This document shows positions 51,971 to 62,299 of a stretch of 64,000 bases of DNA, in pieces. Position 1 is the first letter of the stretch, and every line of letters starts with the position of its first letter. The notes beneath the pieces were generated by a model that had not been told where the DNA came from, ran no database searches, and saw only the letters and a list, made by a program, of their open reading frames with translations. Source of the stretch: Thermoanaerobacter sp. A7A (GTDB taxonomy: Bacteria; Bacillota; Thermoanaerobacteria; Thermoanaerobacterales; Thermoanaerobacteraceae); assembly GCF_000445185.1 (NCBI RefSeq), contig NZ_AVAF01000153.1, positions 1-64,000 of the forward strand. The letters are read 5' to 3'. Position numbers and translations under genes: made by a program.

Positions 51971-53119
51971 ATGAAAAAGGTAATAATTCTCGGCTCAACT
52001 GGTTCTATAGGTACACAAACATTAGACGTAATAAAAAATTTTAGAGAAAATTTTGAAATAGTAGGACTTACAGCTTATAACAATGTAGAACTTTTATCGA
52101 AACAAATTAGAGAATTTAATCCTAAAGTTGTAGCAGTAAAAGATGAAGATAAAGCTAACCAATTAAGGGAGAATCTAAAAAAAAATGTCGAAATTCTAAC
52201 TGGCAGCAAAGGGCTTCAAGAAATTGTGAAGTACGATGCCGATTTAGTGGTGGTAGCTGTAGAAGGGATTGCTGGCCTTATTCCAACAGTTACAGCTATC
52301 CAGAGGGGAAAAGATATCGCTTTAGCGAATAAAGAAGTACTTGTAACAGCTGGACAAATTGTGATGGATTTGGTAAAAAAGAAGGATATAACTCTTTTAC
52401 CTGTAGATAGTGAACACTCTGCTATACTCCAATGTTTAAGAGGAAATGACAAAAAAGAAGTATCTCGATTGATTTTAACAGCCTCTGGAGGTCCTTTTAG
52501 GGGGAAGAAAAAAGAAGATTTGAGAAAAGTAACTGTAAATGAGGCTCTAAATCATCCTAATTGGAAAATGGGGAAAAAAATCACGATAGATTCTGCCACT
52601 TTAATGAATAAAGGGTTTGAAGTAATAGAAGCAAAATGGCTTTTTGACATTTCTGAAGATAAAATTGATGTGATTGTGCATCCCCAGAGTATAATTCACT
52701 CAATGGTAGAATATATAGATGGTAGTGTAATTGCACAATTGGCTGCTGCCGATATGAGGATACCTATTCAGTATGCATTAAATTATCCTACTCGCAATTA
52801 CATAAATGGAATAAATTTTTTAGATTTTTCTCTTACAACTCAACTAACTTTTGAAAAACCCGATTTAGAAACTTTTAGATGTTTGTCGTTGGCATATGAG
52901 GCTTTAAAAATTGGCGGCACGATGACTACAGTGTTAAATGCGGCTGATGAAATAGCTGTGTCACTGTTTTTAAATAAAAAAATAGAATTTTTACAAATAG
53001 CTGAAATCATAGAGGAGAGTATGAAAGAACATAATAATATACAAAATCCCACTTTAGATGATATAATAAATGTGGATAAAGAGGTTAAGGAAAAAATAGC
53101 AAAAAAATATATGAGGTGA
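51971..53119 (+). CDS. dxr: 1-deoxy-D-xylulose 5-phosphate reductoisomerase
   Basis: KKVIILGSTGSIGTQTLDVI, ANKEVLVTAG, LPVDSEHSAILQCL, LTASGGPFRG, HPNWKMGKKITIDSATLMNKGFEVIEA. Confidence 0.98.
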   Translation: MKKVIILGSTGSIGTQTLDVIKNFRENFEIVGLTAYNNVELLSKQIREFNPKVVAVKDEDKANQLRENLKKNVEILTGSKGLQEIVKYDADLVVVAVEGIAGLIPTVTAIQRGKDIALANKEVLVTAGQIVMDLVKKKDITLLPVDSEHSAILQCLRGNDKKEVSRLILTASGGPFRGKKKEDLRKVTVNEALNHPNWKMGKKITIDSATLMNKGFEVIEAKWLFDISEDKIDVIVHPQSIIHSMVEYIDGSVIAQLAAADMRIPIQYALNYPTRNYINGINFLDFSLTTQLTFEKPDLETFRCLSLAYEALKIGGTMTTVLNAADEIAVSLFLNKKIEFLQIAEIIEESMKEHNNIQNPTLDDIINVDKEVKEKIAKKYMR

Positions 53120-53125
53120 TACATT

Positions 53126-54124
53126 TTGACAATATTGATAAGTATAATTGTTTTAAGCGTTTTAGTAATGTTTCACGAATTTGGACATTTTATCGTTGCA
53201 AAACTTTCTGGAGCTAGAGTAAATGAATTTTCTATTGGCTTTGGTCCACGACTTTTTAAGAAGAAATACGGAGAAACAGAGTATTCTTTTAGAGCATTGC
53301 TATTCGGTGGTTATGTTGCTTTAGAAGGTGAAGATGAAAAATCTAATGACCCGCGGGCTATAGTAAATAAGCCTTGGCCTGTAAGGTTAGCTGTCTTTGC
53401 TGCAGGTCCTTTAATGAATATATTATTAGCTTTTTTATTGCTTTTTATTGTATTTTTTAATATAGGAAGTCCGATACCACAGGTAAAATCCGTAATGGAA
53501 GGCTATCCCGCTGAAAAAGCAGGAATTGTGCCGGGGGACAAAATTGTAATGGTAAATAATACAAAAATAAATACATGGGAGGAGTTAGAGAAAGCCATAA
53601 GTTCTAATGGAGAGCGAGTATTGACAATTGAAATTCAAAGGGGAAATCAAATTTTACAAAAACAAGTAAAACCAATTTTTGATAAAAACGCTTCAAAGGT
53701 AATGATAGGAATTGTTCCAGACTATGAGCGTTCTATCTCTCTTGCCTTTAAAACTGCCATCAATCAGACAATATATTTTTCGAAACTTATTATTTTGTCT
53801 CTTGTAATGTTAGTAACCGGAAAAGTCTCTGTCAATGATATTATGGGACCTGTGGGAATTGTTCAAGCTGTTGGAACAGTCGCTAAAACAGGTGTTATAA
53901 ATTTACTAGCTTTTTCCGCTCTTATAAGCGTAAATTTAGGCCTTTTTAATCTATTGCCACTACCGGCTTTAGACGGTGGAAGGATTTTGTTTGTGTTAGC
54001 AGAGGCAGTAAGAGGTAAACCATTGCCACCTGAAAAAGAAGGCTATATTCATTATTTAGGTTTTTTACTGTTGATTGCTTTGTTGATTTTTGCAACCTAT
54101 AGGGATATTCTACGCATTTTTTAA
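53126..54124 (+). CDS. rseP: Site-2 protease RseP family (RasP)
   Basis: MFHEFGHFIVAKLSGARVNEFSIGFGP (HExxH), PDZ domain, NLLPLPALDGGRI. Confidence 0.96.
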   Translation: MTILISIIVLSVLVMFHEFGHFIVAKLSGARVNEFSIGFGPRLFKKKYGETEYSFRALLFGGYVALEGEDEKSNDPRAIVNKPWPVRLAVFAAGPLMNILLAFLLLFIVFFNIGSPIPQVKSVMEGYPAEKAGIVPGDKIVMVNNTKINTWEELEKAISSNGERVLTIEIQRGNQILQKQVKPIFDKNASKVMIGIVPDYERSISLAFKTAINQTIYFSKLIILSLVMLVTGKVSVNDIMGPVGIVQAVGTVAKTGVINLLAFSALISVNLGLFNLLPLPALDGGRILFVLAEAVRGKPLPPEKEGYIHYLGFLLLIALLIFATYRDILRIF

Positions 54125-54136
54125 AAGGTGATAAAA

Positions 54137-55198
54137 ATGAGAAAAATTACTCGCGAAGTCAAAATAGGCAATAAAAAAATTGGAGGAAATAATCCAATTT
54201 TAGTTCAGTCTATGACTAACACGGATACCCACGATATTGAAAAAACAATAGAGCAGATAAAAAGACTAGAAGCTGAAGGCTGTGATATTATAAGAGTTGC
54301 TGTTCCGGATATGGAAGCAGCTGAAGCAATAAAAGAAATAAAGAAAAATATAAATATTCCTTTGGTAGCAGATATTCATTTTGATTATCGATTAGCTATA
54401 AAATCAATTGAAAATGGAGCAGACAAGATAAGAATTAATCCCGGAAACATAGGAAGAGAAGAAAATATCAAAAAAGTGGTAGAAATAGCAAAAGAAAAAG
54501 GTATTCCTATTAGAATAGGTGTAAATTCTGGTTCTTTAGAAAAAGAAATATTACATAAATACAAGGGAGTAACTGCCGAAGCAGTTGTGGAAAGCGCTTT
54601 AAAAAATGTTTTAATTTTAGAAAAGTTAGGCTTTTATGATATAGTTATTTCGCTTAAAACTACAAATGTACCCCTTACTATAGAGGCTTATAAACTCGCT
54701 TCTTCAAAAGTGGATTATCCATTGCACGTGGGTATAACGGAAGCGGGTACTATTGAAGCCGGTACTATAAAATCTGCTATAGGAATAGGAACATTGCTTT
54801 ATTTAGGAATAGGAGACACAATAAGAGTTTCTTTAACGGGTGACCCAGTTCATGAGGTGAGAGTAGGAAAGCAGATTTTACGTTCTTTAGGTCTTTTAAA
54901 AGAAGGAGTCGAAGTCATTTCCTGTCCTACCTGCGGCAGAACAAAAATTAACTTAATAAAGTTAGCAGAAGAAGTAGAAAAAAGGACGAAGAATATTAAA
55001 AAGCCTTTAAAGGTCGCTGTTATGGGATGTGTTGTAAATGGGCCGGGGGAAGCAAAAGAAGCAGATATAGGAATAGCAGGGGGAGATGGAGAAGGAATCG
55101 TTTTTAAAAAAGGAAAAGTTTATAAAAAAGTTAAAGAAGAAGAGTTAGTAGAAGAATTGATGAAAGAAATTGAAAAATTACTTGAGGAGGATTCTTAA
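54137..55198 (+). CDS. ispG: 4-hydroxy-3-methylbut-2-en-1-yl diphosphate synthase IspG
   Basis: [65 protein letters not shown]. Confidence 0.98.
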   Translation: MRKITREVKIGNKKIGGNNPILVQSMTNTDTHDIEKTIEQIKRLEAEGCDIIRVAVPDMEAAEAIKEIKKNINIPLVADIHFDYRLAIKSIENGADKIRINPGNIGREENIKKVVEIAKEKGIPIRIGVNSGSLEKEILHKYKGVTAEAVVESALKNVLILEKLGFYDIVISLKTTNVPLTIEAYKLASSKVDYPLHVGITEAGTIEAGTIKSAIGIGTLLYLGIGDTIRVSLTGDPVHEVRVGKQILRSLGLLKEGVEVISCPTCGRTKINLIKLAEEVEKRTKNIKKPLKVAVMGCVVNGPGEAKEADIGIAGGDGEGIVFKKGKVYKKVKEEELVEELMKEIEKLLEEDS

Positions 55199-55818
55199 TG
55201 ATTTCTGTTGTAATCCCAGCTTTTAATGAAGGAAAAAATATTGGGAGAGTTTTGTCAGTCTTAGAAACAATAGACCTGATTGATGAAATCATAGTTGTAA
55301 ATGATGGTTCTACTGATGATACAAAAGAACAAGCATCAAAATACAATGTGAAGCTTGTCAATTTAGAAAAAAATCAAGGAAAAGGAAAAGCATTAAAAGC
55401 AGGAATAGATAATTCTAAAGGTGATATTATTGTTATGTTAGATGCCGATTTGATTGGACTTACTGAAAAACATTTTGTAAATCTCGTATCTCCTGTATTA
55501 AAAAATGAAGCAGATATGACAATTGGAATTTTTTCTGGTGGAAGAAAATCTACAGATTTTGCACAAAAAATAGCACCTTTTTTGTCAGGACAAAGGGCAA
55601 TAAAGAGGCAATTTTTAGAAAACATTGAAGAGATGGAAATCAGTAGATTCGGAGTAGAAATTGCTTTAAATAGACATGCTGAAAAGAATAAGTTAAGAGT
55701 GGTAAATGTGCCTCTTGAGAATATGAGTCATGTCATGAAAGAAGAAAAGCTGGGATTAGTTAAAGGCTTTTATGCACGATTAAAAATGTATTTTGATATT
55801 CTAAAAATGTGGATTTAG
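55198..55818 (+). CDS. Family 2 glycosyltransferase
   Basis: SVVIPAFNEGKNIGRVLSVL, IIVVNDGSTDDT, NQGKGKALKAGIDNSKGDIIVMLDADL (GT-A, DxD-like). Confidence 0.92.
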   Translation: MISVVIPAFNEGKNIGRVLSVLETIDLIDEIIVVNDGSTDDTKEQASKYNVKLVNLEKNQGKGKALKAGIDNSKGDIIVMLDADLIGLTEKHFVNLVSPVLKNEADMTIGIFSGGRKSTDFAQKIAPFLSGQRAIKRQFLENIEEMEISRFGVEIALNRHAEKNKLRVVNVPLENMSHVMKEEKLGLVKGFYARLKMYFDILKMWI

Positions 55819-55831
55819 AAAGAGGGATTTG

Positions 55832-58800
55832 ATGATTCCAGCATTTTTCCTGCAGGAAATTGAAATAAAAAAAGTAAAACTGTTAAAAAAAGAGAGAAAA
55901 CTAATTGTAAGTGTATCCTCCAACAATCAAGCAAGTTCTCAAATAAAGAACTTCCGGGATTTTTTGCTTAATAAATTTCCTTTAATTAAAGAAGTAGAAG
56001 TCGTAATAGAACAAAAAGAAAAATTTAATAATCTTCAAGACATAGTAGATAATTTTGAAGAAATAATTTTAAAAATAAGCGAAGAATATCCCACTTCTCT
56101 TAGTTTTTTAAAAACCTGTGATGTAGTAACAGAAAATCAAAAGATAATAATTAAAGCTCCAAACGAAGTAGTCTATCAATTTATAAAAAGCAATAAAATT
56201 GATTTTGTTCTTAAGAAATTTTTAAGTGATAAATATGGGTTTGAAGCAGAAATAAATTTAGTCCTTTTAGAAGAGTTTGAAGATACAATGGAAAAAATAA
56301 TAATGGAAGAAGATATAAAAAATATTGAAGAAATCGCTAAAAGCGGGCAGAAGCAAGAAACTAGCAAAACAACAGAAAAAATTGAGGATAAAGAAGATTC
56401 CCAAGTACTTTTAGGAAAGGAAATAAAAGCTGAAGCGATATCCATTAAAAATATCACTGCAGAAACAGAAGAAGCAATAATAGAAGGTGAAATCTTTTCT
56501 CTCGAGTTTAAGGAATTAAAGTCCAAAATTTTAATGACTTTTGATATAACTGATTATACTTCATCAATACTTGTAAAAGCTTTTTTAACTGAGGAAAAGT
56601 ATAATTATTTAAAAGAGAATATCCAAGTAGGCAGTTTTGTAAAATTAGGAGGGAAAGTTTTCTACGATAAATATGAAGGAGACTTAGTAATAAGTTTAAA
56701 AGACCTTCAGCTAACATCTCCAAAAGAAAGAAAGGACTTAAGTGAAGAAAAAAGAGTGGAACTTCACTTACACACGCAAATGAGCAGTATGGATGCAGTA
56801 GCCTCTGCAACAGAAGTGATTAAAAGAGCGGCAAAATGGGGACACAAAGCCATTGCTATAACAGACCATGCAGTTGTACAGGCATTTCCAGAAGCAATGG
56901 AAGCATCTTCTAAATACGGTGTAAAAGTCATATACGGTGTAGAAGGTTATTTGGTGGATGATGGTGTACCTATTGTAACAGGAGATACAGAAGCTACTTT
57001 AGAAGATGAATTTACTGTTTTTGATATAGAGACGACGGGTCTTTCCAATATAAATGATGAAATAATTGAAATTGGTGCAGTAAAAATAAAAGAAGGCAAA
57101 ATAATAGATACTTTTGAAACTTTTGTTAATCCACAAATCCCTATTTCTTCTTTTATTACAAAACTTACTGGAATTGACGAATCTATGGTTAAAGATGCTC
57201 CTTCTATAGAAGAAATATTACCTAAATTTTTAGAGTTTGCTTCTAACAGTGTTTTAGTAGCTCATAATGCAAATTTTGATGTGTCTTTTATAAAATCTAA
57301 AGCTAAAAAATTTAATTTAAATGTAAACAATGCGGTTTTAGATACCTTAGAACTAAGTAGGCATTTATATAAAGATTTGAAAAATTACAAACTAGATACA
57401 CTGTCTGAACACTTGCAGGTAAAATTGGAACATCACCACAGAGCAGTAGACGATGCTAGAGCTACAGCTGAAATATTTATAAAAACTATTGATAGATTAA
57501 AAGAATTAGGAGTAAAAAAAGCAAAAGATATAAATGCCATATTAAGAGAAAGTGAAGTTGACATACGAAAACTTCCTGCCTATCATGTTACAATTTTGGT
57601 AAAAGATCAAAAAGGACTGAGAAATTTATATGAAATAATTTCTAAGTCTAATTTGGAATATTTCCATAGGACACCTCGGATTCCAAAAAGTTTACTTATT
57701 AGTAGGAGAGAAGGCCTTCTCATTGGTTCTGCTTGTGAACAAGGGGAAGTTTTTAGGGCAATTGTATCTAACTTAGAAGAAAAGAAACTAGAGAATATTA
57801 TTTCTTTTTACGATTATTTAGAAATACAGCCTGTTGGAAATAATGAGTTTTTAATTGAAAAAGGAGAAGTAAAAAGCGTAGAAGAATTAAGAGAAATTAA
57901 TCGAAAAATTTACCTTTTAGGTAAAGAATACAATAAATTAGTAGTAGCAACAGGAGATGTACACTTTTTAGATCCATGGGATAATATATACAGAAAAATT
58001 TTAATGGCAGGAAAAGGATATAAGGATGCAGATAGGCAACCACCTTTGTATTTTAAAACAACTGATGAGATGCTAAAAGAATTTGAATATTTAGGGGAAG
58101 AAGTAGCGAAAGAGATTGTAATTGATAATCCTAATAAAATTGCTGACCTTGTAGAAGAAGTAAAACCCATACCAGATGGAACATTCCCTCCCGTGATAGA
58201 AGGAGCTGAAGAAGAATTAAGAAGGCTTACTTTAGATAAGGCTCATGAAATATACGGGGACCCTTTGCCGGAAATAGTACAAAATCGCTTAGATAGAGAA
58301 TTAAATTCTATAATTAACAATGGATATGCAGTCATGTATATTATAGCTCAAAAATTAGTATCTAAGTCTTTAAAAGATGGGTATTTGGTTGGTTCTAGAG
58401 GTTCTGTAGGTTCTTCTTTAGTAGCTACTATGAGCGGAATAACAGAAGTAAATCCTTTGCCGCCTCATTATGTTTGCCCAAATTGTAAGTATTCCGAGTT
58501 TATAACTGATGGAAGCTATGGTTGTGGTGTGGACATGCCTGATAAGACTTGTCCTCACTGTGGCACTTTGATGAGGAAAGATGGTTTTGATATACCTTTT
58601 GAAGTGTTTTTAGGTTTTGAAGGGGATAAAGAACCAGATATAGACCTTAATTTTTCTGGGGAATACCAACCTATTGCTCATAAGTATACAGAAGAACTTT
58701 TCGGAAAAGGCCATGTTTTTAGAGCAGGTACTATTGGAACTTTAGCAGATAAAACTGCTTATGGATATGTAAAAAAATATTTTGAAGAACGCAATTTAAT

Positions 58801-60055
58801 AGTTCATAAATCAGAAATCAAAAGACTCACTATAGGTTGTACAGGGGTAAAAAGAACTACAGGGCAACATCCAGGTGGAATAATGGTCGTGCCAAAAGAC
58901 AAGAGTATTTATGACTTTACTCCAATACAGCATCCTGCTGATGCAGAAGACACCGATGTTATAACAACTCATTTTGACTACCATTCAATAAGCGGAAGGC
59001 TTTTAAAACTGGATATTTTAGGGCATGATGACCCTACAGTTATAAGAATGCTGGAGGATTTAACCGGCATTAATGCAAGAGAAATTCCTTTAGATGATAA
59101 AAAAACTATGAGTTTATTTACCAGTGTAGAAGCATTGGGAATAGACCCTGAAGAGCTAAATACTCCTGTGGGTACTTTAGGATTACCTGAGTTTGGTACG
59201 AAGTTTGTAAGACAAATGCTTATTGACACTCGTCCTACTACTTTTGCAGAACTAGTACGCATAAGTGGACTTTCTCATGGCACTGATGTATGGCTCAACA
59301 ATGCTCAGGACATAATAAGAGAAGGAATAGCTACATTAAAAGAAGTAATATCTACAAGAGATGACATAATGCTTTATTTGATAAGCAAAGGTATGGACAA
59401 AAAATTGTCTTTCAAAATAATGGAAAATGTAAGAAAAGGCAAAGGTGTGACACCAGAAGGAATAGAAGAAATGAAAAAACACGGTGTTCCAAATTGGTTT
59501 ATTGAGTCTTGCCAAAAAATAAAATATATGTTTCCTAAGGCCCATGCCGTTGCATATGTAATAATGGCATTTCGAATTGCTTATTTTAAAGTTCATTATC
59601 CAGAAGCCTTTTATGCTACTTACTTTACTGTTAGAGCAGATGACTTTAATTTAGATATTGTATTAAAAGGGAAAGACAGAATAAAAAATGCTATAAAGGA
59701 GATAGAAGCTAAAGGAAATAATGCTAGTCCTAAAGAAAAAAATCTTTTGAGCGTATTAGAAGTAGCTTTAGAGATGTACTTAAGAGGATTTAAGTTTATA
59801 AATGTAGATTTATATAAATCTGATGCAGTCAAATTTTTGATTACTGAAAAAGGATTGCTACCACCTCTTAATTCTCTAGAAGGAGTAGGAATACAAGCAG
59901 CCAAAACAATTGCACAAGAAAGAGAAAATGGCAAATTTCTATCTATTGAAGATTTTAGAAACAGAACAAAGGTCAGTAAAACAGTTATAGAAATATTAAA
60001 ACAGCATGGATGTTTAACCGATTTGCCAGAATCTAATCAATTAAGTTTATTTTAG
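55832..60055 (+). CDS. polC: DNA polymerase III alpha subunit PolC (Gram-positive type)
   Basis: PHP domain VELHLHTQMSSMDAVASATEVI; inserted DEDDh exonuclease FTVFDIETTGLSNINDEIIEIGAV; GSRGSVGSSLVATMSGITEVNPLPPHY. Confidence 0.98.
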   Translation: MIPAFFLQEIEIKKVKLLKKERKLIVSVSSNNQASSQIKNFRDFLLNKFPLIKEVEVVIEQKEKFNNLQDIVDNFEEIILKISEEYPTSLSFLKTCDVVTENQKIIIKAPNEVVYQFIKSNKIDFVLKKFLSDKYGFEAEINLVLLEEFEDTMEKIIMEEDIKNIEEIAKSGQKQETSKTTEKIEDKEDSQVLLGKEIKAEAISIKNITAETEEAIIEGEIFSLEFKELKSKILMTFDITDYTSSILVKAFLTEEKYNYLKENIQVGSFVKLGGKVFYDKYEGDLVISLKDLQLTSPKERKDLSEEKRVELHLHTQMSSMDAVASATEVIKRAAKWGHKAIAITDHAVVQAFPEAMEASSKYGVKVIYGVEGYLVDDGVPIVTGDTEATLEDEFTVFDIETTGLSNINDEIIEIGAVKIKEGKIIDTFETFVNPQIPISSFITKLTGIDESMVKDAPSIEEILPKFLEFASNSVLVAHNANFDVSFIKSKAKKFNLNVNNAVLDTLELSRHLYKDLKNYKLDTLSEHLQVKLEHHHRAVDDARATAEIFIKTIDRLKELGVKKAKDINAILRESEVDIRKLPAYHVTILVKDQKGLRNLYEIISKSNLEYFHRTPRIPKSLLISRREGLLIGSACEQGEVFRAIVSNLEEKKLENIISFYDYLEIQPVGNNEFLIEKGEVKSVEELREINRKIYLLGKEYNKLVVATGDVHFLDPWDNIYRKILMAGKGYKDADRQPPLYFKTTDEMLKEFEYLGEEVAKEIVIDNPNKIADLVEEVKPIPDGTFPPVIEGAEEELRRLTLDKAHEIYGDPLPEIVQNRLDRELNSIINNGYAVMYIIAQKLVSKSLKDGYLVGSRGSVGSSLVATMSGITEVNPLPPHYVCPNCKYSEFITDGSYGCGVDMPDKTCPHCGTLMRKDGFDIPFEVFLGFEGDKEPDIDLNFSGEYQPIAHKYTEELFGKGHVFRAGTIGTLADKTAYGYVKKYFEERNLIVHKSEIKRLTIGCTGVKRTTGQHPGGIMVVPKDKSIYDFTPIQHPADAEDTDVITTHFDYHSISGRLLKLDILGHDDPTVIRMLEDLTGINAREIPLDDKKTMSLFTSVEALGIDPEELNTPVGTLGLPEFGTKFVRQMLIDTRPTTFAELVRISGLSHGTDVWLNNAQDIIREGIATLKEVISTRDDIMLYLISKGMDKKLSFKIMENVRKGKGVTPEGIEEMKKHGVPNWFIESCQKIKYMFPKAHAVAYVIMAFRIAYFKVHYPEAFYATYFTVRADDFNLDIVLKGKDRIKNAIKEIEAKGNNASPKEKNLLSVLEVALEMYLRGFKFINVDLYKSDAVKFLITEKGLLPPLNSLEGVGIQAAKTIAQERENGKFLSIEDFRNRTKVSKTVIEILKQHGCLTDLPESNQLSLF

Positions 60056-60057
60056 TG

Positions 60058-60086
60058 TTGCGTTGGTAAAAGGTGTATGCTATAAT
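60058..60086 (+). promoter_or_regulatory. Putative promoter for rimP-nusA-infB operon, extended -10
   Basis: TTGCGT (60058-60063), 17 nt spacer, TG-C-TATAAT (TATAAT 60081-60086). Confidence 0.6.
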
Positions 60087-60113
60087 TGTTATGTCAACAT
60101 AGATTTTTTGCAC

Positions 60114-60137
60114 AAAGAGTGGGTTTTCCCACTCTTT
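60114..60137 (+). terminator. Hairpin between polC and rimP
   Basis: aaagagtggg-tttt-cccactcttt: perfect 10-bp stem; only a weak T-rich tail (agttta). Lies downstream of the putative promoter, so could be an attenuator. Confidence 0.65.
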
Positions 60138-60179
60138 AGTTTATATAATGAAAAATAAAAGTTTTAGGAGGAGAAGGAT

Positions 60180-60635
60180 ATGTCCAAAATAGAACAAATT
60201 GCAAAGGATTTAGTAATGCCTATTTTAGAAAAAAATAATTTTGAACTGGTAGATGTAGAATACAAAAAGGAAGGAAGCCACTGGTATTTGAGAGTTTATA
60301 TAGATAAAGAAGGAGGTATTACTTTAGATGATTGTCAACTGGTTAGCGAGTATTTAAGCGATAGATTAGATGAAGCAGACCCAATAGAACACAGTTATAT
60401 TTTAGAAGTATCTTCTCCCGGTCTCGATAGACCTCTTAAAAAACCACGCGATTTTGAAAGAAATATAGGAAAAGAAATAGAAATATCCCTATATTCTCCT
60501 ATTGATAAGAGAAAAAAGTTTGAAGGCGAACTTATAGAGTTTACAGGTGATAAAATAATTATTCTCTATAATGGAGAAAGAAAGGAATTTGATATGAAGA
60601 ATGTAAGTCTTGTTAAACCAGTAATAAAGTTTTAA
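60180..60635 (+). CDS. rimP: Ribosome maturation factor RimP
   Basis: FELVDVEYKKEGSHWYLRVYIDKEGGITLDDCQLVSEYLSDRLDE...YILEVSSPGLDRPLK. Confidence 0.97.
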   Translation: MSKIEQIAKDLVMPILEKNNFELVDVEYKKEGSHWYLRVYIDKEGGITLDDCQLVSEYLSDRLDEADPIEHSYILEVSSPGLDRPLKKPRDFERNIGKEIEISLYSPIDKRKKFEGELIEFTGDKIIILYNGERKEFDMKNVSLVKPVIKF

Positions 60636-60658
60636 AATTAAGGAGGGAGGATAAAATA

Positions 60659-61699
60659 ATGAATACAGAATTCATAGAAGCTTTAAATTCTATCTGTGAG
60701 GAAAAAGGCATACCAAAAGATACAATGTTTGAAGCAATAGAAGCTGCTTTAGTTTCTGCCTACAAAAAAAATTATGGTTCTTCGCAAAATGCTAAAATTG
60801 TGATGGACAGAGAAACAGGTGATGTAAAAGTTTATGCACAAAAAACAGTAGTAGAAGAGGTCTACAATGACCTCTTAGAAATAAGTTTAGAAGAAGCGAG
60901 AAAAATAAATAAAAAATATCAGATAGGAGATATAGTTGATATAGAAGTAACGCCAAAAAATTTTGGCAGGATTGCAGCACAAACCGCAAAACAAGTTGTG
61001 ATTCAACGGATTAGAGAAGCGGAAAGAAATGTGATTTATGAAGAATTTTTGAGCAAAGAAACAGAAGTAGTAACAGGAATTGTAACCAAGGTAGATAAAA
61101 AGAATGTACTCATTAATTTAGGTCGAGTTGAAGCTATATTAAGCCCGGCAGAACAAATTCCAGGGGAAACTTTTGCACCAGGAGACAGAGTTAAAGTGTA
61201 TATTGTGGAAGTAAAAAAGACTACTAAAGGACCTCAGATTTTAATTTCTCGTTCTCATCCAGGACTTGTAAAAAGATTATTTGAATTGGAATCCCCAGAA
61301 ATTCAACAAGGAATAGTTGAAATACGGAGCATTGCTCGAGAAGCTGGTTCACGCACAAAAATGGCGGTTTTTAGCAGAGATGGAAATGTAGATCCTGTAG
61401 GGGCTTGTGTTGGATATAAAGGTGCGAGGGTACAAGCTGTTGTCAATGAACTAAAAGGAGAAAAAATAGATATAGTCAAATGGAGTTCAAAACCTCAAGA
61501 ATTTATAATGAACGCTTTAAGCCCAGCAAAAGCGTTAAGTATAGAAATTTTAGATGAGAAAGAAAAAGTGGCAAGAGTAATTGTACCTGATTATCAATTG
61601 TCTTTAGCAATTGGAAAAGAAGGTCAAAATGCGAGGCTGGCGGCAAAGCTCACAGGTTGGAAAATAGACATAAAAAGTGAATCAATGGTAAAAAGTTAA
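60659..61699 (+). CDS. nusA: Transcription termination/antitermination protein NusA
   Basis: S1/KH domains; AGSRTKMAVFSRDGNVDPVGACVGYKGARVQAVVNELKGEKIDIV. Confidence 0.98.
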   Translation: MNTEFIEALNSICEEKGIPKDTMFEAIEAALVSAYKKNYGSSQNAKIVMDRETGDVKVYAQKTVVEEVYNDLLEISLEEARKINKKYQIGDIVDIEVTPKNFGRIAAQTAKQVVIQRIREAERNVIYEEFLSKETEVVTGIVTKVDKKNVLINLGRVEAILSPAEQIPGETFAPGDRVKVYIVEVKKTTKGPQILISRSHPGLVKRLFELESPEIQQGIVEIRSIAREAGSRTKMAVFSRDGNVDPVGACVGYKGARVQAVVNELKGEKIDIVKWSSKPQEFIMNALSPAKALSIEILDEKEKVARVIVPDYQLSLAIGKEGQNARLAAKLTGWKIDIKSESMVKS

Positions 61700-61712
61700 G
61701 TGAGGTGAAAAG

Positions 61713-61985
61713 ATGAAAACCAAAAAGGTTCCAATGAGAATGTGCTTAGGCTGTCAGCAGATGAAACCGAAAAGGGAATTAATACGCATTGTAAGACGTG
61801 CAAAAGATTCAGTTGTACAAGTGGATTTAACAGGTAAAGTGCCGGGGAGAGGTTGCTATATTTGCAAAGATATAAATTGCCTTGAAAAAGCTTTTAAAAA
61901 TAAAAGGTTAGAAAAAGCGCTAGAAGTACCAATTTCTGATGAAATTTACGAACAACTAAAGAGGGAGATAGAGGATGAAGAATGA
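61713..61985 (+). CDS. ylxR: YlxR family RNA-binding protein
   Basis: PMRMCLGCQQMKPKRELIRIVR...DLTGKVPGRGCYIC. Confidence 0.95.
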   Translation: MKTKKVPMRMCLGCQQMKPKRELIRIVRRAKDSVVQVDLTGKVPGRGCYICKDINCLEKAFKNKRLEKALEVPISDEIYEQLKREIEDEE

Positions 61986-62298
61986 CAGATTTCATTCTAT
62001 GCTCGGAATAAGCAAAAAAGCAGGTAAACTTGTCTCTGGCAATTATAGTGTGGATAAATACCTTAAACTTAAGAAAATCTTTTTAGTCGTATTGGCTACT
62101 GACGTGTCAAAAAATACTTTTAAAAAATTTGCTACAATGTGTGAACGAAATAAAGTCCCCTACATTGTATATTCCACAAAAGAGTTATTGGCAAAAGCTA
62201 TAGGAAGAGAAATGGTCGGAGTAATTGGTATTACAGACGAAGGATTAGCAAATGTATTATTGGATGCTGCAAAGGAGGAAAATTATGGAGGTGAATAA
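61975..62298 (+). CDS. ylxQ: L7Ae-family ribosomal protein-like (YlxQ)
   Basis: [47 protein letters not shown]; before infB. Confidence 0.9.
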   Translation: MKNDRFHSMLGISKKAGKLVSGNYSVDKYLKLKKIFLVVLATDVSKNTFKKFATMCERNKVPYIVYSTKELLAKAIGREMVGVIGITDEGLANVLLDAAKEENYGGE

Positions 62299-62299
62299 T

